The notes below the pieces were generated by a model. It worked only from the letters and a program-made list of their open reading frames with translations, ran no database searches and was not told the DNA's origin. 64,000 bases of DNA, taken from positions 10,510,501 through 10,574,500 of the forward strand of contig NZ_JAQNDO010000001.1 in the NCBI RefSeq assembly GCF_028369105.1, read 5' to 3'. Position numbers and translations under genes: made by a program. Shown piece by piece: positions 24,301-32,593 of this stretch (its first letter is position 1; the number at the start of each line of letters is the position of its first letter). This DNA is from Polyangium mundeleinium. Lineage in GTDB: Bacteria; Myxococcota_A; Polyangia; Polyangiales; Polyangiaceae.

Positions 24301-27300
24301 GTTGCGCTCGGAGTCCCTCGATCTCGACCAGGGCGCGGCCGTTCTCGTCGACAATCCAAAGATCGCAATGCCCCGCGACCTTCGTCACGACGACCCATGC
24401 CTTTCGTGACGGCCGCGCGTGAACGGTGAGCCGCGCAATGCCCACGGGCACGTACGTCACGACATCCGCGGTCGTCGCGAGGAAGCTCATCGCGCTCTGC
24501 AAGCAAGCATCGAGCAAGGACGGATGCAGAATGTACCCGTGGTCATCCACGATGTCGGGCAGCTCGACACGACCGAGCGCCTGGCCCTCCTCCGTCCGCA
24601 GCTCGACGAGCGCTTGGAACGCCGGACCATACTCGAGCCGTCGCGCGGACATCTGCTCATAATGCTCCGCTGCAGAAAGACGGCTCGAGAGCCGCTGTCC
24701 GAGGCTCTCCGGCTTCTCCACCTGTCGCGCGGAGTCCGGGCTCCCGCTGTCGATGCGCATCACGCCTCGTACGTGGCGCGTGAAATGGGAATCCTCCGGC
24801 TCGCGGCTCGCAATCCGGAACGAGCATCGCCCCGCGCCCGTGTCGGTCAACACCACCTGCGCGATTCGTTCGCTGTCGTCGTCCCCGAGCACGAGCATCT
24901 GTTCGAACGTCACGTCTTCCAGAACCAGCTTGGCTGCGCCGAGCTTCTCCCGACCCGCGGCGAGCGCCATCTCGAGGTACCCTGCCCCGGGGAAAACGAC
25001 GGCCGCTTGCACCCGATGATCACGGAGATACGGCGTGATCTGAACGCCGAGAGTCTGTTCCCACCAATGCTCGTCGTTCTGCGCCGATGACACGAGAAGC
25101 CGCGACCCGAGGAGCGGGTGCTCGAAGCGGCCCTTCCCGTTGCCCGTGCGCCTCCGCGTGTGCGTGGCGGGCGCCCGATCGGACTCGATCCAGAATCGCT
25201 CGCGTTGCCACGGATAGGTCGGCAGCTCCACCACGCGCCCGCCCTCCGGATGGGTTCGCCTCCAATCGATGGCGCGGCCATGCACGAAGAGCCTCCCCAG
25301 GGATTGAAGCAGGCTCTGCCGCTCGTCGGCTTGCCTGTACAGCGAAGCCAGCGCCACACCTTTCGTTCCGCTCTCGCGGAGGTTCTCCTCCACCGATGGA
25401 ACCAGGATCGGGTGAGGGCTCATTTCCAGGAAGACCGTGTACCCCTCCCGAATGAGCTCTCGTGTGGCCTGGGAAAAGAGCACGGGCTTCCGCAGGTTCT
25501 CGGCCCAGTAGTCGGCATTCAGCTCGTCGCCCGAGATCGGTGCGCCGGTCACGGTCGAGCGCATCGCGATGCTCGACTTTCTCGGAGAAAGGCCGGCGAG
25601 GGCCGCGACGAGCTCGCCTCGCAGCGGCTCCATCTGCGGACTATGGGACGCGACGTCCATCTTCACGCGTCGGAAAAATACCTCTTTCTCCTCGAACCTC
25701 GCGAGGACCTCCGCGAGCGCTCCGGGCTCGCCGGCGATCACCGTCGAGCGCGGGCCATTGCTCCCAGCCACGCTCAGGCGCGTCTCGTATCCGACGAGCG
25801 CCCGCTCCGCGTCCGGCAACGCGAGCTCCACCAGCGCCACCGCGCCTTTCCCGCTCATGGTGCCCATCAGTCGACTTCGACGACCGATGACCGCCGCAGC
25901 ATCCTCGAGCGAGAGCGCGCCGGCCACGTAGGCGGCCGCGACTTCGCCCATGCTATGGCCCACCACGGCGTCCGGCACGACGCCCCAGGACCTCCAGAGC
26001 GCCGCGAGCGCCACTTCGATGGCGAACAGCACTGGTTGCACCACGCTGCCCTCGGCGAGCCGCGATCTCGCCTCTTCGGCGCGGAGCTCGTCCACGACCG
26101 AAAGGCCGCACTCGGGCCGGAGCGCGGCGTCACAGGCCTCGATCGTCTCCCGAAACACCGGCTCCTCCGCGAGGAGCTGCCTGCCCATCCCCACCCACTG
26201 CGAGCCTTGACCGGGGAACACGAAGACCACCTTCGGCGCCGACAGCGGCGAGGTACCGTGCGCGATGGCCGTCGGCTCCTCCCCGCGCCCGAAGGCCTCG
26301 AGCGTCTCCGCGATCTGCTCCCTCGAATTGCCCACGATGGCGAGGCGATGTGTGAGGTGGCTCCGCCGGACGCTCGCCGTGAATGCGATGTCCGAGAGCT
26401 CGATTTCGGGCGTCTTGCGGATGTGCTCTCCCATCCTCCTCGCATGATCGCGGAGCGCCGACGCGGTATGCGCCGACAGCGGCAAGATTTGGGACCTGGC
26501 GCGGTCGCGCAGCTCCTCGGGTTCGCGCGGACCCAACGCGGCAAGCGATTCGGAGAGCACGGCATGGCTACGCTCGTCCCGACGCATGATCGGCAGGGTA
26601 AGCCCGGACAGACCCAATTCCGCGAAACATTGCTCGATCGGGCGGACGAGCAAGGGATGCGGGTCGAGGTCGAGGAAGGCCTCGTGTCCATGCCGGAGGA
26701 GGAGCGACGTCGTCTCCGCGAACAGCACGGGCTCGCGGAGGTTCCTGCACCAGTAAGCCGCGTCGAGCGCCGCGCCGTCGATGCGATCCCCCGTCACCGT
26801 GGAGTAGAACGGAATCGCACCGGAGCGCGGCGACAACCCCTCGAGCGCCTCGGCGAGAGAAGGCAGGAGCGAATCCATCTCGCGGCTGTGGGATGCGTAG
26901 TCGACCTTGATTCGCCGGCAGGTGACGCCCTCCCGCTCGAGCTCCGTGACCAATGCCTCGAGCGCCGCTTCGTCCCCCGACAGTACGGTCGCGCTCGGGC
27001 TGCTGCTCACGGCAATGGACACGCTGTCGCCGCGGCCCTCGAGCGCCCGCTTCGCGGCAACCATCGGGAGCTCGACGACGGCCATCGCCCCCTTGCCCGA
27101 CGCCCGCGTGACGAGCTTGCTCCGTACACAGATGACGCGCGCGGCGTCGTCGAGGTCGAGGCAACCGGCCACGTGCGCGGCGGCGACCTCGCCCATGCTC
27201 TGTCCTACCACCGCGCAGGGCTCGACGCCGAGCGACCGCACGAGCGACGCGAGGGCGACCTGCACCGCGAAAATGGCCGGTTGCACCTTCGGCGTCTCCT

Positions 27301-29077
27301 CGAGCCACCCTGCGTCTTGCGAGAGGAGCACATCGAGGAGGGAGCCCTCCATATGAGGACGCATCGCCACGTCGCAGCGCTCGATCGCGGCTCGAAATGC
27401 AGGCTCGACGAGGAGGTCCATCCCCATCCGCAGCCATTGTGAGCCCTGCCCGCCGAAGACGAACACTGGCGCGCCCCTGGGACGAACGCGGCCGAGCTTC
27501 TGCGCGGTCGTCATGCCGCCTTCGAGGACGACATGGCAATTCGTTCCGCCGAACCCGAACCCACTCACGCCGGCCAGCCGCCGGCCCCCGTGCTCGGGCC
27601 ACGGCTCGACGGTGGTCGGTACCGCGAGGCGAAGAGCTTCGAGATCGATATGCGGGTTCGGCGATTGAAAATGGAGGTTCGGGGGGACCACGCCGTTTCG
27701 CAGCGAGAGCGCCGTCTTGACGAGACCGGCGATTCCGGCGGCCGCCTCGAGGTGACCGATGTTCGTCTTCACCGCGCCGAGCCGGAGCGGTCTGTCCGGG
27801 GAGCGCCCCGCCCCGAGCACGGCTCCGATCGCGCCCGCCTCGATGGGATCGCCGAGCATGGTGCCCGTCCCGTGCGTCTCGACGAAGTGAACGTCGCGCG
27901 CGTCGATCCCCGCGTCCGCATACGCGTCGCGAAGGACGAGTTCCTGCGCCTTCGGGCTCGGCGCCGTCAAACCATTGCTCGCGCCGTCGTTGTTCATTGC
28001 GCTGCCGAGCAGTATGCAATGGATGCTGTCGCCATCGGCAATGGCGCGCGAGAGGGGCTTCATCACGACGACGCCGCCGCCCTCGCCCCGAACGTAACCG
28101 TTCGCCCGGGCATCGAACGCCTTCGATCTACCGTCGGGCGCCATAGCGCCGAACTTCGACATGGCGACCGTGCTCTCCGGGGAGAGCAAGAGGTTCACGC
28201 CACCCGCGAGCGCGAGGTCGCATTCGCCGAGTTCCAGGCTGCGGCGTGCATGATGGACGGCGACGAGCGACGAGGAGCAGGCCGTATTGAAGGCAATGCT
28301 GGGCCCACGAAGACCGAGCGTGTACGACACGCGGGCAGGGATGATGCTGAGGTCCTGTCCCGTCGCCGAATGCTGGGTCATGGCAGCACGCCTGTCGTCC
28401 GGTATGTCGGCGTAGTCGTGCCACATCGCGCCCATGAAGACGCCCGTCCGGCTCTCCTCGAGCGAGCGAGGCGGGATCCCGGCGCTCTCGAGCGCCTCCC
28501 ATGCGAGCTCCAGCACGAGCCGTTGCTGCGGGTCCATCATCATCGCTTCACGCGGAGAGATGCCGAAGAACTGGGGATCGAACTGATCGACCTGGTCCAG
28601 GAATCCAGCCCATTTCGTCGACATCTTCCCGGGCGCGCTGACGTCTTTGTCGTACAGCGCGTCGACGTCCCATCGATCCCTGGGCACTTCGGAGATCGCG
28701 TCCACGCCCGAGCAAAGCATCCCGAAAAACGAGGCGAGATCCGGAGCGCGGGGGAACCGGCAGGCCATCCCGACGATCGCCATCGGCTCCTTCGCCGCCA
28801 TCCCGCTACGCGCAGCGAGCCGCGGCGCGACGGGCTCCTTTCCCCGATCGCCGGCCAGATAACCGAGGAGGGACTCGAGCGTCGGATACTCCCAGGCGAG
28901 TGTTGGAGCGAGAGGGCGCCCGAGCTTCCGCCCGAGGTCCGCCACGATCCGGGTCATATCCATCGAGTCCAGTCCATGGCGGCTGAACGGCGCGTGCACG
29001 TCGATCGAGTCGGGCGATGCCCCCCGTTTGGCCGCCACCCGTTGCATCAACCAGCTGCGGAGGTCCTCCATGTCCAT
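21341..29077 (-). CDS. PKS with loading functions: ACP-KS-AT-AT-DH-ER-KR-ACP
   Basis: First protein of the hybrid line, 2578 residues. ACP 1-75 (HGLDSMD, Ser38); KS 98-520 (Cys267, His402, His442); AT1 about 538-840 (GQSMGE, Ser627; YASH 727-730); AT2 about 950-1240 (GHSMGE, Ser1042; VASH 1142-1145); DH 1319-1600 (His1354, Asp1523); ER 1855-2180 (HAGAGGVGLAAIQ); KR 2198-2380 (VTGGLGGLG, Tyr2346); ACP 2475-2550 (LGLDSLM, Ser2511). Tandem ATs with an N-terminal ACP are known from myxobacterial starters such as myxothiazol, stigmatellin and soraphen, where one AT loads the starter acid on the first ACP and the other loads the extender. By that precedent AT1 would choose the starter and AT2 methylmalonyl. 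The DH motif is HRVQAAVVFP, with Ala for the usual Gly. The start has a strong AGGAAGGAGA ribosome binding site. Confidence 0.95.
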   Translation of the reverse strand: MDMEDLRSWLMQRVAAKRGASPDSIDVHAPFSRHGLDSMDMTRIVADLGRKLGRPLAPTLAWEYPTLESLLGYLAGDRGKEPVAPRLAARSGMAAKEPMAIVGMACRFPRAPDLASFFGMLCSGVDAISEVPRDRWDVDALYDKDVSAPGKMSTKWAGFLDQVDQFDPQFFGISPREAMMMDPQQRLVLELAWEALESAGIPPRSLEESRTGVFMGAMWHDYADIPDDRRAAMTQHSATGQDLSIIPARVSYTLGLRGPSIAFNTACSSSLVAVHHARRSLELGECDLALAGGVNLLLSPESTVAMSKFGAMAPDGRSKAFDARANGYVRGEGGGVVVMKPLSRAIADGDSIHCILLGSAMNNDGASNGLTAPSPKAQELVLRDAYADAGIDARDVHFVETHGTGTMLGDPIEAGAIGAVLGAGRSPDRPLRLGAVKTNIGHLEAAAGIAGLVKTALSLRNGVVPPNLHFQSPNPHIDLEALRLAVPTTVEPWPEHGGRRLAGVSGFGFGGTNCHVVLEGGMTTAQKLGRVRPRGAPVFVFGGQGSQWLRMGMDLLVEPAFRAAIERCDVAMRPHMEGSLLDVLLSQDAGWLEETPKVQPAIFAVQVALASLVRSLGVEPCAVVGQSMGEVAAAHVAGCLDLDDAARVICVRSKLVTRASGKGAMAVVELPMVAAKRALEGRGDSVSIAVSSSPSATVLSGDEAALEALVTELEREGVTCRRIKVDYASHSREMDSLLPSLAEALEGLSPRSGAIPFYSTVTGDRIDGAALDAAYWCRNLREPVLFAETTSLLLRHGHEAFLDLDPHPLLVRPIEQCFAELGLSGLTLPIMRRDERSHAVLSESLAALGPREPEELRDRARSQILPLSAHTASALRDHARRMGEHIRKTPEIELSDIAFTASVRRSHLTHRLAIVGNSREQIAETLEAFGRGEEPTAIAHGTSPLSAPKVVFVFPGQGSQWVGMGRQLLAEEPVFRETIEACDAALRPECGLSVVDELRAEEARSRLAEGSVVQPVLFAIEVALAALWRSWGVVPDAVVGHSMGEVAAAYVAGALSLEDAAAVIGRRSRLMGTMSGKGAVALVELALPDAERALVGYETRLSVAGSNGPRSTVIAGEPGALAEVLARFEEKEVFFRRVKMDVASHSPQMEPLRGELVAALAGLSPRKSSIAMRSTVTGAPISGDELNADYWAENLRKPVLFSQATRELIREGYTVFLEMSPHPILVPSVEENLRESGTKGVALASLYRQADERQSLLQSLGRLFVHGRAIDWRRTHPEGGRVVELPTYPWQRERFWIESDRAPATHTRRRTGNGKGRFEHPLLGSRLLVSSAQNDEHWWEQTLGVQITPYLRDHRVQAAVVFPGAGYLEMALAAGREKLGAAKLVLEDVTFEQMLVLGDDDSERIAQVVLTDTGAGRCSFRIASREPEDSHFTRHVRGVMRIDSGSPDSARQVEKPESLGQRLSSRLSAAEHYEQMSARRLEYGPAFQALVELRTEEGQALGRVELPDIVDDHGYILHPSLLDACLQSAMSFLATTADVVTYVPVGIARLTVHARPSRKAWVVVTKVAGHCDLWIVDENGRALVEIEGLRAQPLEAASSSTKDPLEGCVHEIAWRHVEPQPPARLPEGGAWLLLMDRSGVGASLEAELGAAGRSCVRVFPGSSYARIEPDLYTFDPANADDYRRLLRDAFGAERVCLGAVHLASLDAASPDATTLETLSAGLARGSVSAMYLAQALLRNGFRSPPRLFLVTRGAQAVRAGEPVSVGQAPLIGLARTLVLEHPELPCTSIDLATTASERDGELLRRELMAKGGGDQVAWRDEERYVAELVRGTFEPGEHASLGARKVSAQNKPFQLRIQSPGVLERLSLHEARALVPGPGEVLVEVEAAGLNFRDVLLAMGVLPDDAAGADGQGPRLGLECAGRVVAVGEGVTRWSVGQEVLGFGARTFSSHVLARSEHIVAKSTRFSWAEAATLPAVFTTAHYALVRIGRLRRGERVLIHAGAGGVGLAAIQLAKHVGAEVFATAGSEEKRAYLRSIGVAHVFDSRSLAFVDEIKQITRGEGVDVVLNSLSGEFIPASLSLLRDYGRFVEIGKRDYYEDKPLGLRPFLRSLSFSLVDLLALLAQQPEEIGALLQELMEMFEAHALAPLPVRTFPASRAAEAFQYMAQAKHIGKLAIAMKDPEARIVPSSAEPVSIRGDRTYLVTGGLGGLGLSLARWLVDRGARHVALVGRRNPGREAQEAIAAMETTGAKILVASADVSRSEEAERVFGLLDAQMPKLAGIVHAAAILEDRTLLEQTEQSFRNVFAPKALGAWNLHALSEGRDLDFFILYSSVAALLGSPGQSNYTASNAMLDALSHERQRRGLCGMSIQWGPFSEVGLAATDDSRGKRLESRGMASLTPREGLLALERLLAHPRANVSVVRFDARRWVEFYPDAARSSYLGALLAAGPRDESARSNRSHDLRAAIAGANHDEGLALLEGFLAREMGHVLRIDSSKIERNASFHHLGLDSLMKLELRNRIRMGLDFEPSIVALSRYDDVGSLAAYLLQQVSLARLLEGAQAKASNADAEEELETITF

Positions 29078-29079
29078 CG

Positions 29080-29091
29080 TGTCTCCTTCCT
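29080..29091 (-). promoter_or_regulatory. Strong ribosome binding site of the first PKS gene
   Basis: Read on the minus strand, AGGAAGGAGACACG precedes the ATG at 29077, placing a purine-rich Shine-Dalgarno match about 5 nt from the start. It fixes this ATG as the start of the hybrid cluster. Confidence 0.75.
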
Positions 29092-29802
29092 ATGTTTCCT
29101 GGAGCTCGAGCTCGCCTGCTGGCGCCCATTGAGCACGTGGATGGGGCTTCGCCATACCGCGCAGCCGCGGCGGCGGGCGCCGTGAAATCACTCCGCACGG
29201 ATGAGATTGCCTGCTGAAAGCAAAAGTATTTACGCCAACGCTGCCCTTCGGGGCTCCCGCAAAAACTCTGGCACCACGACGACCCTGACTCCGAATGCAG
29301 GCTCGATGGTCAGCGCACATCTAGAACAATGGCACGCGAGTGGCAAGCAAAAATATCGCCCGGACGGCGCGGGGGGGTGGGCGCAACGAGCAAGAAACAC
29401 GCGCGCGATCCATCAATCCGCCATCGGGAGGGTGAGGCCTGGACCCCGCGATCGACGTCGGGGGTGAGGTCTGAACTCCGCAACGATCCGCGGCGTCGTG
29501 GATCGTATGATCCAATGGGATCAAGTGAGCCATGACCGAAGATCAGGTCGAAGACCACGACGAGGCATGTACCCTGACTGTTTTTTCTGTTTGAAATTCA
29601 ACGTGTTGGTACACAGCGAACACGTCAGCTCAGCATCGGGATGGCTCAATCGATCCACTCGTATGGCCGAGCAGCGTGTCGAGACACCTCGGGTGGAGCC
29701 AGGGCCCGGGCACGTGTGTTATCTTGTGGACATTTCTAGATGCGCTTCACTACGATGCGTGCTCGCGAGGGGGCTTCGACCTGAGCCGTCCCTCGTCATT
29801 GT
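29092..29802. promoter_or_regulatory. Divergent intergenic region between the PKS operon and the plus-strand genes
   Basis: About 0.7 kb without a convincing gene, lying between two divergently read units, so promoters for both should be here. Two short inverted repeats sit close together: CGATCC/GGATCG at 29484-29489 and 29500-29505, and TGATCC/GGATCA at 29508-29513 and 29518-29523. They could be operator half-sites. I see no sigma-70 boxes I would defend, and a TGGCAC match at 29330 lacks the matching TTGC half of a sigma-54 promoter. Confidence 0.4.
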
Positions 29803-29814
29803 TGGAGGTAAATC

Positions 29815-30135
29815 ATGGAAATCAGGCGCATCAAAGGCATCAAGCGGATCGTCATCCCGCAACAGGCCGGTACCACCGGCGCCGCCTCGAATTCCCTGCA
29901 GCTCGTGGCGGGCCGCAGGCGGAAGCGGAAGAAGCTCTCGAAGAGCTCCAAGTTCCTCGAGAAAGTGACGCGACGGGCCGCGCGATCGAATCGGTCCGTC
30001 TTCGACGAGTACCTGGCCCGCCACGATCGCTCGAACCGCAAGAAGAAGAACGGCTGGCTGAAGGACCTCTCGAAGAACGTCTTCAAGTCAAGCCGCAAGG
30101 GCCGCAAGAGCTTCAAGCTGAGCTCGCTCTTCTGA
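29815..30135 (+). CDS. Small, very basic protein of unknown function
   Basis: 106 residues, rich in Lys and Arg, with clusters such as GRRRKRKKLSKSSK and RSNRKKKNGW and few acidic residues. There is no signal peptide, membrane segment or recognised domain. The composition suggests binding to nucleic acid, polyphosphate or another polyanion, but that is inference. GGAGG at 29804-29808 lies 6 nt before the ATG. The next gene, also small and basic, starts 31 nt after its stop, so the two are probably co-transcribed. Confidence 0.75.
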   Translation: MEIRRIKGIKRIVIPQQAGTTGAASNSLQLVAGRRRKRKKLSKSSKFLEKVTRRAARSNRSVFDEYLARHDRSNRKKKNGWLKDLSKNVFKSSRKGRKSFKLSSLF

Positions 30136-30166
30136 CGAACGCATCGACCAGTTAACGGAGAACATC

Positions 30167-30445
30167 ATGGCAACCGAAACCGTGACGAATACGAAGCCGG
30201 CGGCATCGGCCGCTGCACCCAGCGCATCGGCCGCGGAGCCGATCGTCATCGACATGGGCAAGAAGAAGCGCAAGCTCGTCAAGAAGCTGCGCCGTGGCAA
30301 GCCGAACCGGCTGATGGACCGCATCCAGGAGGTCCTGCAGGAGGCGAGGGACGCCAAGGCGATCCCGGCCGGCGCGCAGCCGGTCGTCATCGTCGTCCGT
30401 GAGAAGAAGAATACGAAGTACGGCAAGATGTGGGGCCTCGGCTGA
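30167..30445 (+). CDS. Small basic protein, resembles DUF6200-type proteins
   Basis: 92 residues. An Ala/Thr/Pro-rich leader (about 1-24) is followed by VIDMGKKKRKLVKKLRRGK and a short hydrophobic strand near the end (PVVIVVREKK). The layout 'acidic residue, GKKKRK, Leu/Arg repeats, VV-rich strand' recalls small proteins grouped as DUF6200; this is recognition by eye and needs a profile search. GGAG precedes the ATG by 6 nt. It follows the 106-residue basic protein in the same direction and ends just before a clear terminator, so the two form a small operon separate from the kinase gene. Confidence 0.78.
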   Translation: MATETVTNTKPAASAAAPSASAAEPIVIDMGKKKRKLVKKLRRGKPNRLMDRIQEVLQEARDAKAIPAGAQPVVIVVREKKNTKYGKMWGLG

Positions 30446-30465
30446 TAGCTGAGGGCTTGCTGCCC

Positions 30466-30503
30466 GGGAGCCGATCGAAGAGGTGATCGGCTCCCTCTTG
30501 TTC
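30466..30503 (+). terminator. Rho-independent-type terminator after the small-protein pair
   Basis: Perfect 11-bp stem, GGGAGCCGATC (30466-30476) with GATCGGCTCCC (30485-30495), and an 8-nt loop GAAGAGGT. The tail TCTTGTTC is only moderately T-rich. It starts 21 nt after the stop of the 92-residue gene. Confidence 0.75.
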
Positions 30504-30586
30504 CCGTCGCCCCATAACGCAGCGCTGCTTGCGGGCGGGGCGACCGCTATCAGATTCTCTTGCGCCGCGCGACACCACGAAGTCCC

Positions 30587-32413
30587 ATGCTGAAAAAGAA
30601 GCTCATTCCGACACAACTCGAGCTAGGCGACCTCCACCGCAGCCGCGTGGGAGCCCGAAAGGCCACTCGCCCCGTGCGCTTCCGGCTCCTCTTCATCTTC
30701 GGGCTGTGCCTCCGTGTCGTGTGGCACCTCGTGATGGCGCGAATCCCGAAACCCGCGGGTCCGGGCGGCAAGTACACGCCCGTGCGACTCGCGCAGCTCG
30801 TCCGGGAATCGGCGGAGCGGCTTGGCGGCTTGTGGATCAAGGCCGCGCAGATCATGGCCATGCGCCGTGATATCTTTCCCAAAATATTTTGTGATGAGCT
30901 CGCCGCGCTACACGATCGAGCGGTCGGGTTCCCTGGGGACGTCGCCGTCAAGATCATCGAAGAGGAGCTCAACTGCTCGATCAAGGACGTCTTCCGCGAA
31001 TTCGACGTCGTCCCGCTCGCCGCAGCTTCGATCGGCCAGGTCCACGTGGCGCGCCTCCGGGATACCGGAAAGAAAGTGGCCATCAAGGTCCAGCGACCCG
31101 GCATCATCGAGTCCTTCCGCAAAGACCTCGCGATCTTCGCCGGGTATCTGAACTTCCTCAAGCTCATCCGCTTCATGCCTTGGGGGAGATGGGACGAGAT
31201 GTTCCAGAAGCTTCAGGGGACCCTCGCCGACGAGGTCGACTATCGCATCGAGGCCGCCGCGATGCGCCGCATGCGACGCACCTTGAAGCAGGACAAGGTC
31301 TATGTTCCCCGGGTCTACTCGCGTTATTGCAGCAAGCGGGTGCTCGTTATGGAGTTCATCGACGGCGTGCTCATGTCGGATTACATCCACGCGCTCGTCG
31401 ACGAACCGAAGAGGGCCAAGCAATGGCGCAAGGAGAACAACGTCAAGACCAAGAAGGTCGGCGAGCGCCTGTTCCTCAACTTCCTGATGCAGGTGCTCGA
31501 GGACAACCTGGCGCACGGCGATCTTCATCCGGGCAACATCATGCTCCTCAAGAACAGCCGGATCGCGTTCATCGACTTCGGCTCCGTCAGCGTCCTCGAC
31601 AAGGGGTTCCTCGAGAAATACAGGATCGCGATCCGGTACGTGGCCCTGCGTGATTTCTCGAAGTTCTTCGACGTGAACCTGACCATGGTCCCAGGGGTGC
31701 CCAACGTCGATATCGAGCAGATGCGCTCGCAGGTCGTGCGTGAGCTCGAGGGCTGGGAGGCGCTCACCGACGTCAAAGGCATTCCCTACGAGCAGCGGGC
31801 GCTGACAGGCGCGAACGTTCGGCTCGCCGCGGTATTCGGCACGTACAAGGTCCCGCCGAACTGGGGGCTCCTGCGATTGATGCGGAGCAGCGCGGCGCTC
31901 GACGCGTCGCTCAAATTCTTGATCCCCGAGGTCAACTTTTTCAAGCTGACGCGCCGTCATTTCCAGCGACTCAACCAGCGAAGGGCGAAGTTCGTCACGT
32001 CGAAGCGGAGCCGCGAGGCCCTCGCCAACACCGTCGGTGACTTGATGCGCTTGCCTGCCGGCGTCGGCGAAAACCTCATCTTCCAGGGCGAGCTCATCCG
32101 CAAGCGTGCCATGAGCTTCCAGGCGCAGATCTCGAAGGCCGCCGAGGTGGGAAAGGCCCTGCTCACCACCGCCCTGAACATCGGCCTCATCGCGACGGTG
32201 CTCGTCGTCGCGCGTTACCTGTCGAAGCAGCACGATGTGGGCACGAAGGCGATCGCTCAGCTCCCGCTGCGGGATGTCTTCAGCTCGATGCCACACGTCT
32301 CCCCCGGCGTGTGGATCGTCGTCATCCTGCTCTCGCTTTACCTGCTCCAGAACTTGCGGAAGCTCGTGAGGGTCCTCGGTGTCACCGGCGTGGGCAGCAA
32401 CCCGTTCTTGTGA
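30587..32413 (+). CDS. UbiB/ABC1 (AarF)-family atypical kinase with C-terminal membrane segments
   Basis: 608 residues from the ATG at 30587; a TTG at 30560 in the same frame would add nine residues but is less likely. The UbiB/ABC1/COQ8 kinase-like fold is shown by LAAASIGQVH (Ala-rich loop), VAIKVQRPG (Lys in the nucleotide pocket), AHGDLHPGNIM (catalytic loop) and FIDFGSV (metal-binding Asp). The N-terminal family motif KxGQ appears here as WIKAAQIM, with Ala for Gly. Two hydrophobic stretches near the C-terminus (about residues 535-555 and 575-595) should anchor it in the membrane. Family members support quinone or lipid metabolism; the substrate here is unknown. It lies about 140 nt after the small-protein pair and its terminator, so it may have its own promoter. 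Confidence 0.9.
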   Translation: MLKKKLIPTQLELGDLHRSRVGARKATRPVRFRLLFIFGLCLRVVWHLVMARIPKPAGPGGKYTPVRLAQLVRESAERLGGLWIKAAQIMAMRRDIFPKIFCDELAALHDRAVGFPGDVAVKIIEEELNCSIKDVFREFDVVPLAAASIGQVHVARLRDTGKKVAIKVQRPGIIESFRKDLAIFAGYLNFLKLIRFMPWGRWDEMFQKLQGTLADEVDYRIEAAAMRRMRRTLKQDKVYVPRVYSRYCSKRVLVMEFIDGVLMSDYIHALVDEPKRAKQWRKENNVKTKKVGERLFLNFLMQVLEDNLAHGDLHPGNIMLLKNSRIAFIDFGSVSVLDKGFLEKYRIAIRYVALRDFSKFFDVNLTMVPGVPNVDIEQMRSQVVRELEGWEALTDVKGIPYEQRALTGANVRLAAVFGTYKVPPNWGLLRLMRSSAALDASLKFLIPEVNFFKLTRRHFQRLNQRRAKFVTSKRSREALANTVGDLMRLPAGVGENLIFQGELIRKRAMSFQAQISKAAEVGKALLTTALNIGLIATVLVVARYLSKQHDVGTKAIAQLPLRDVFSSMPHVSPGVWIVVILLSLYLLQNLRKLVRVLGVTGVGSNPFL

Positions 32414-32593
32414 CACGCGTCGCCGATCCGTGGCATGTGTGAGGGGATGAGGCATACCGTGCGTAGGTTTTAGAAGCCTCTGCCGTCGTTGACGCGAAGG
32501 GAGTTCCTTTGTGGCACGGCTCTCGTCGCAGGCAGCATGCTCGTGGATTGCCGACAACACGGGTACTCCCCGTCCGCACACCTGTAGCGGACC

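Noticed and set aside
29330-29345. Possible sigma-54 promoter (TGGCAC, 5 nt, TGGCA)
   Set aside because: The -12 half lacks the required TTGC, and it is almost 500 nt from the nearest plus-strand start.
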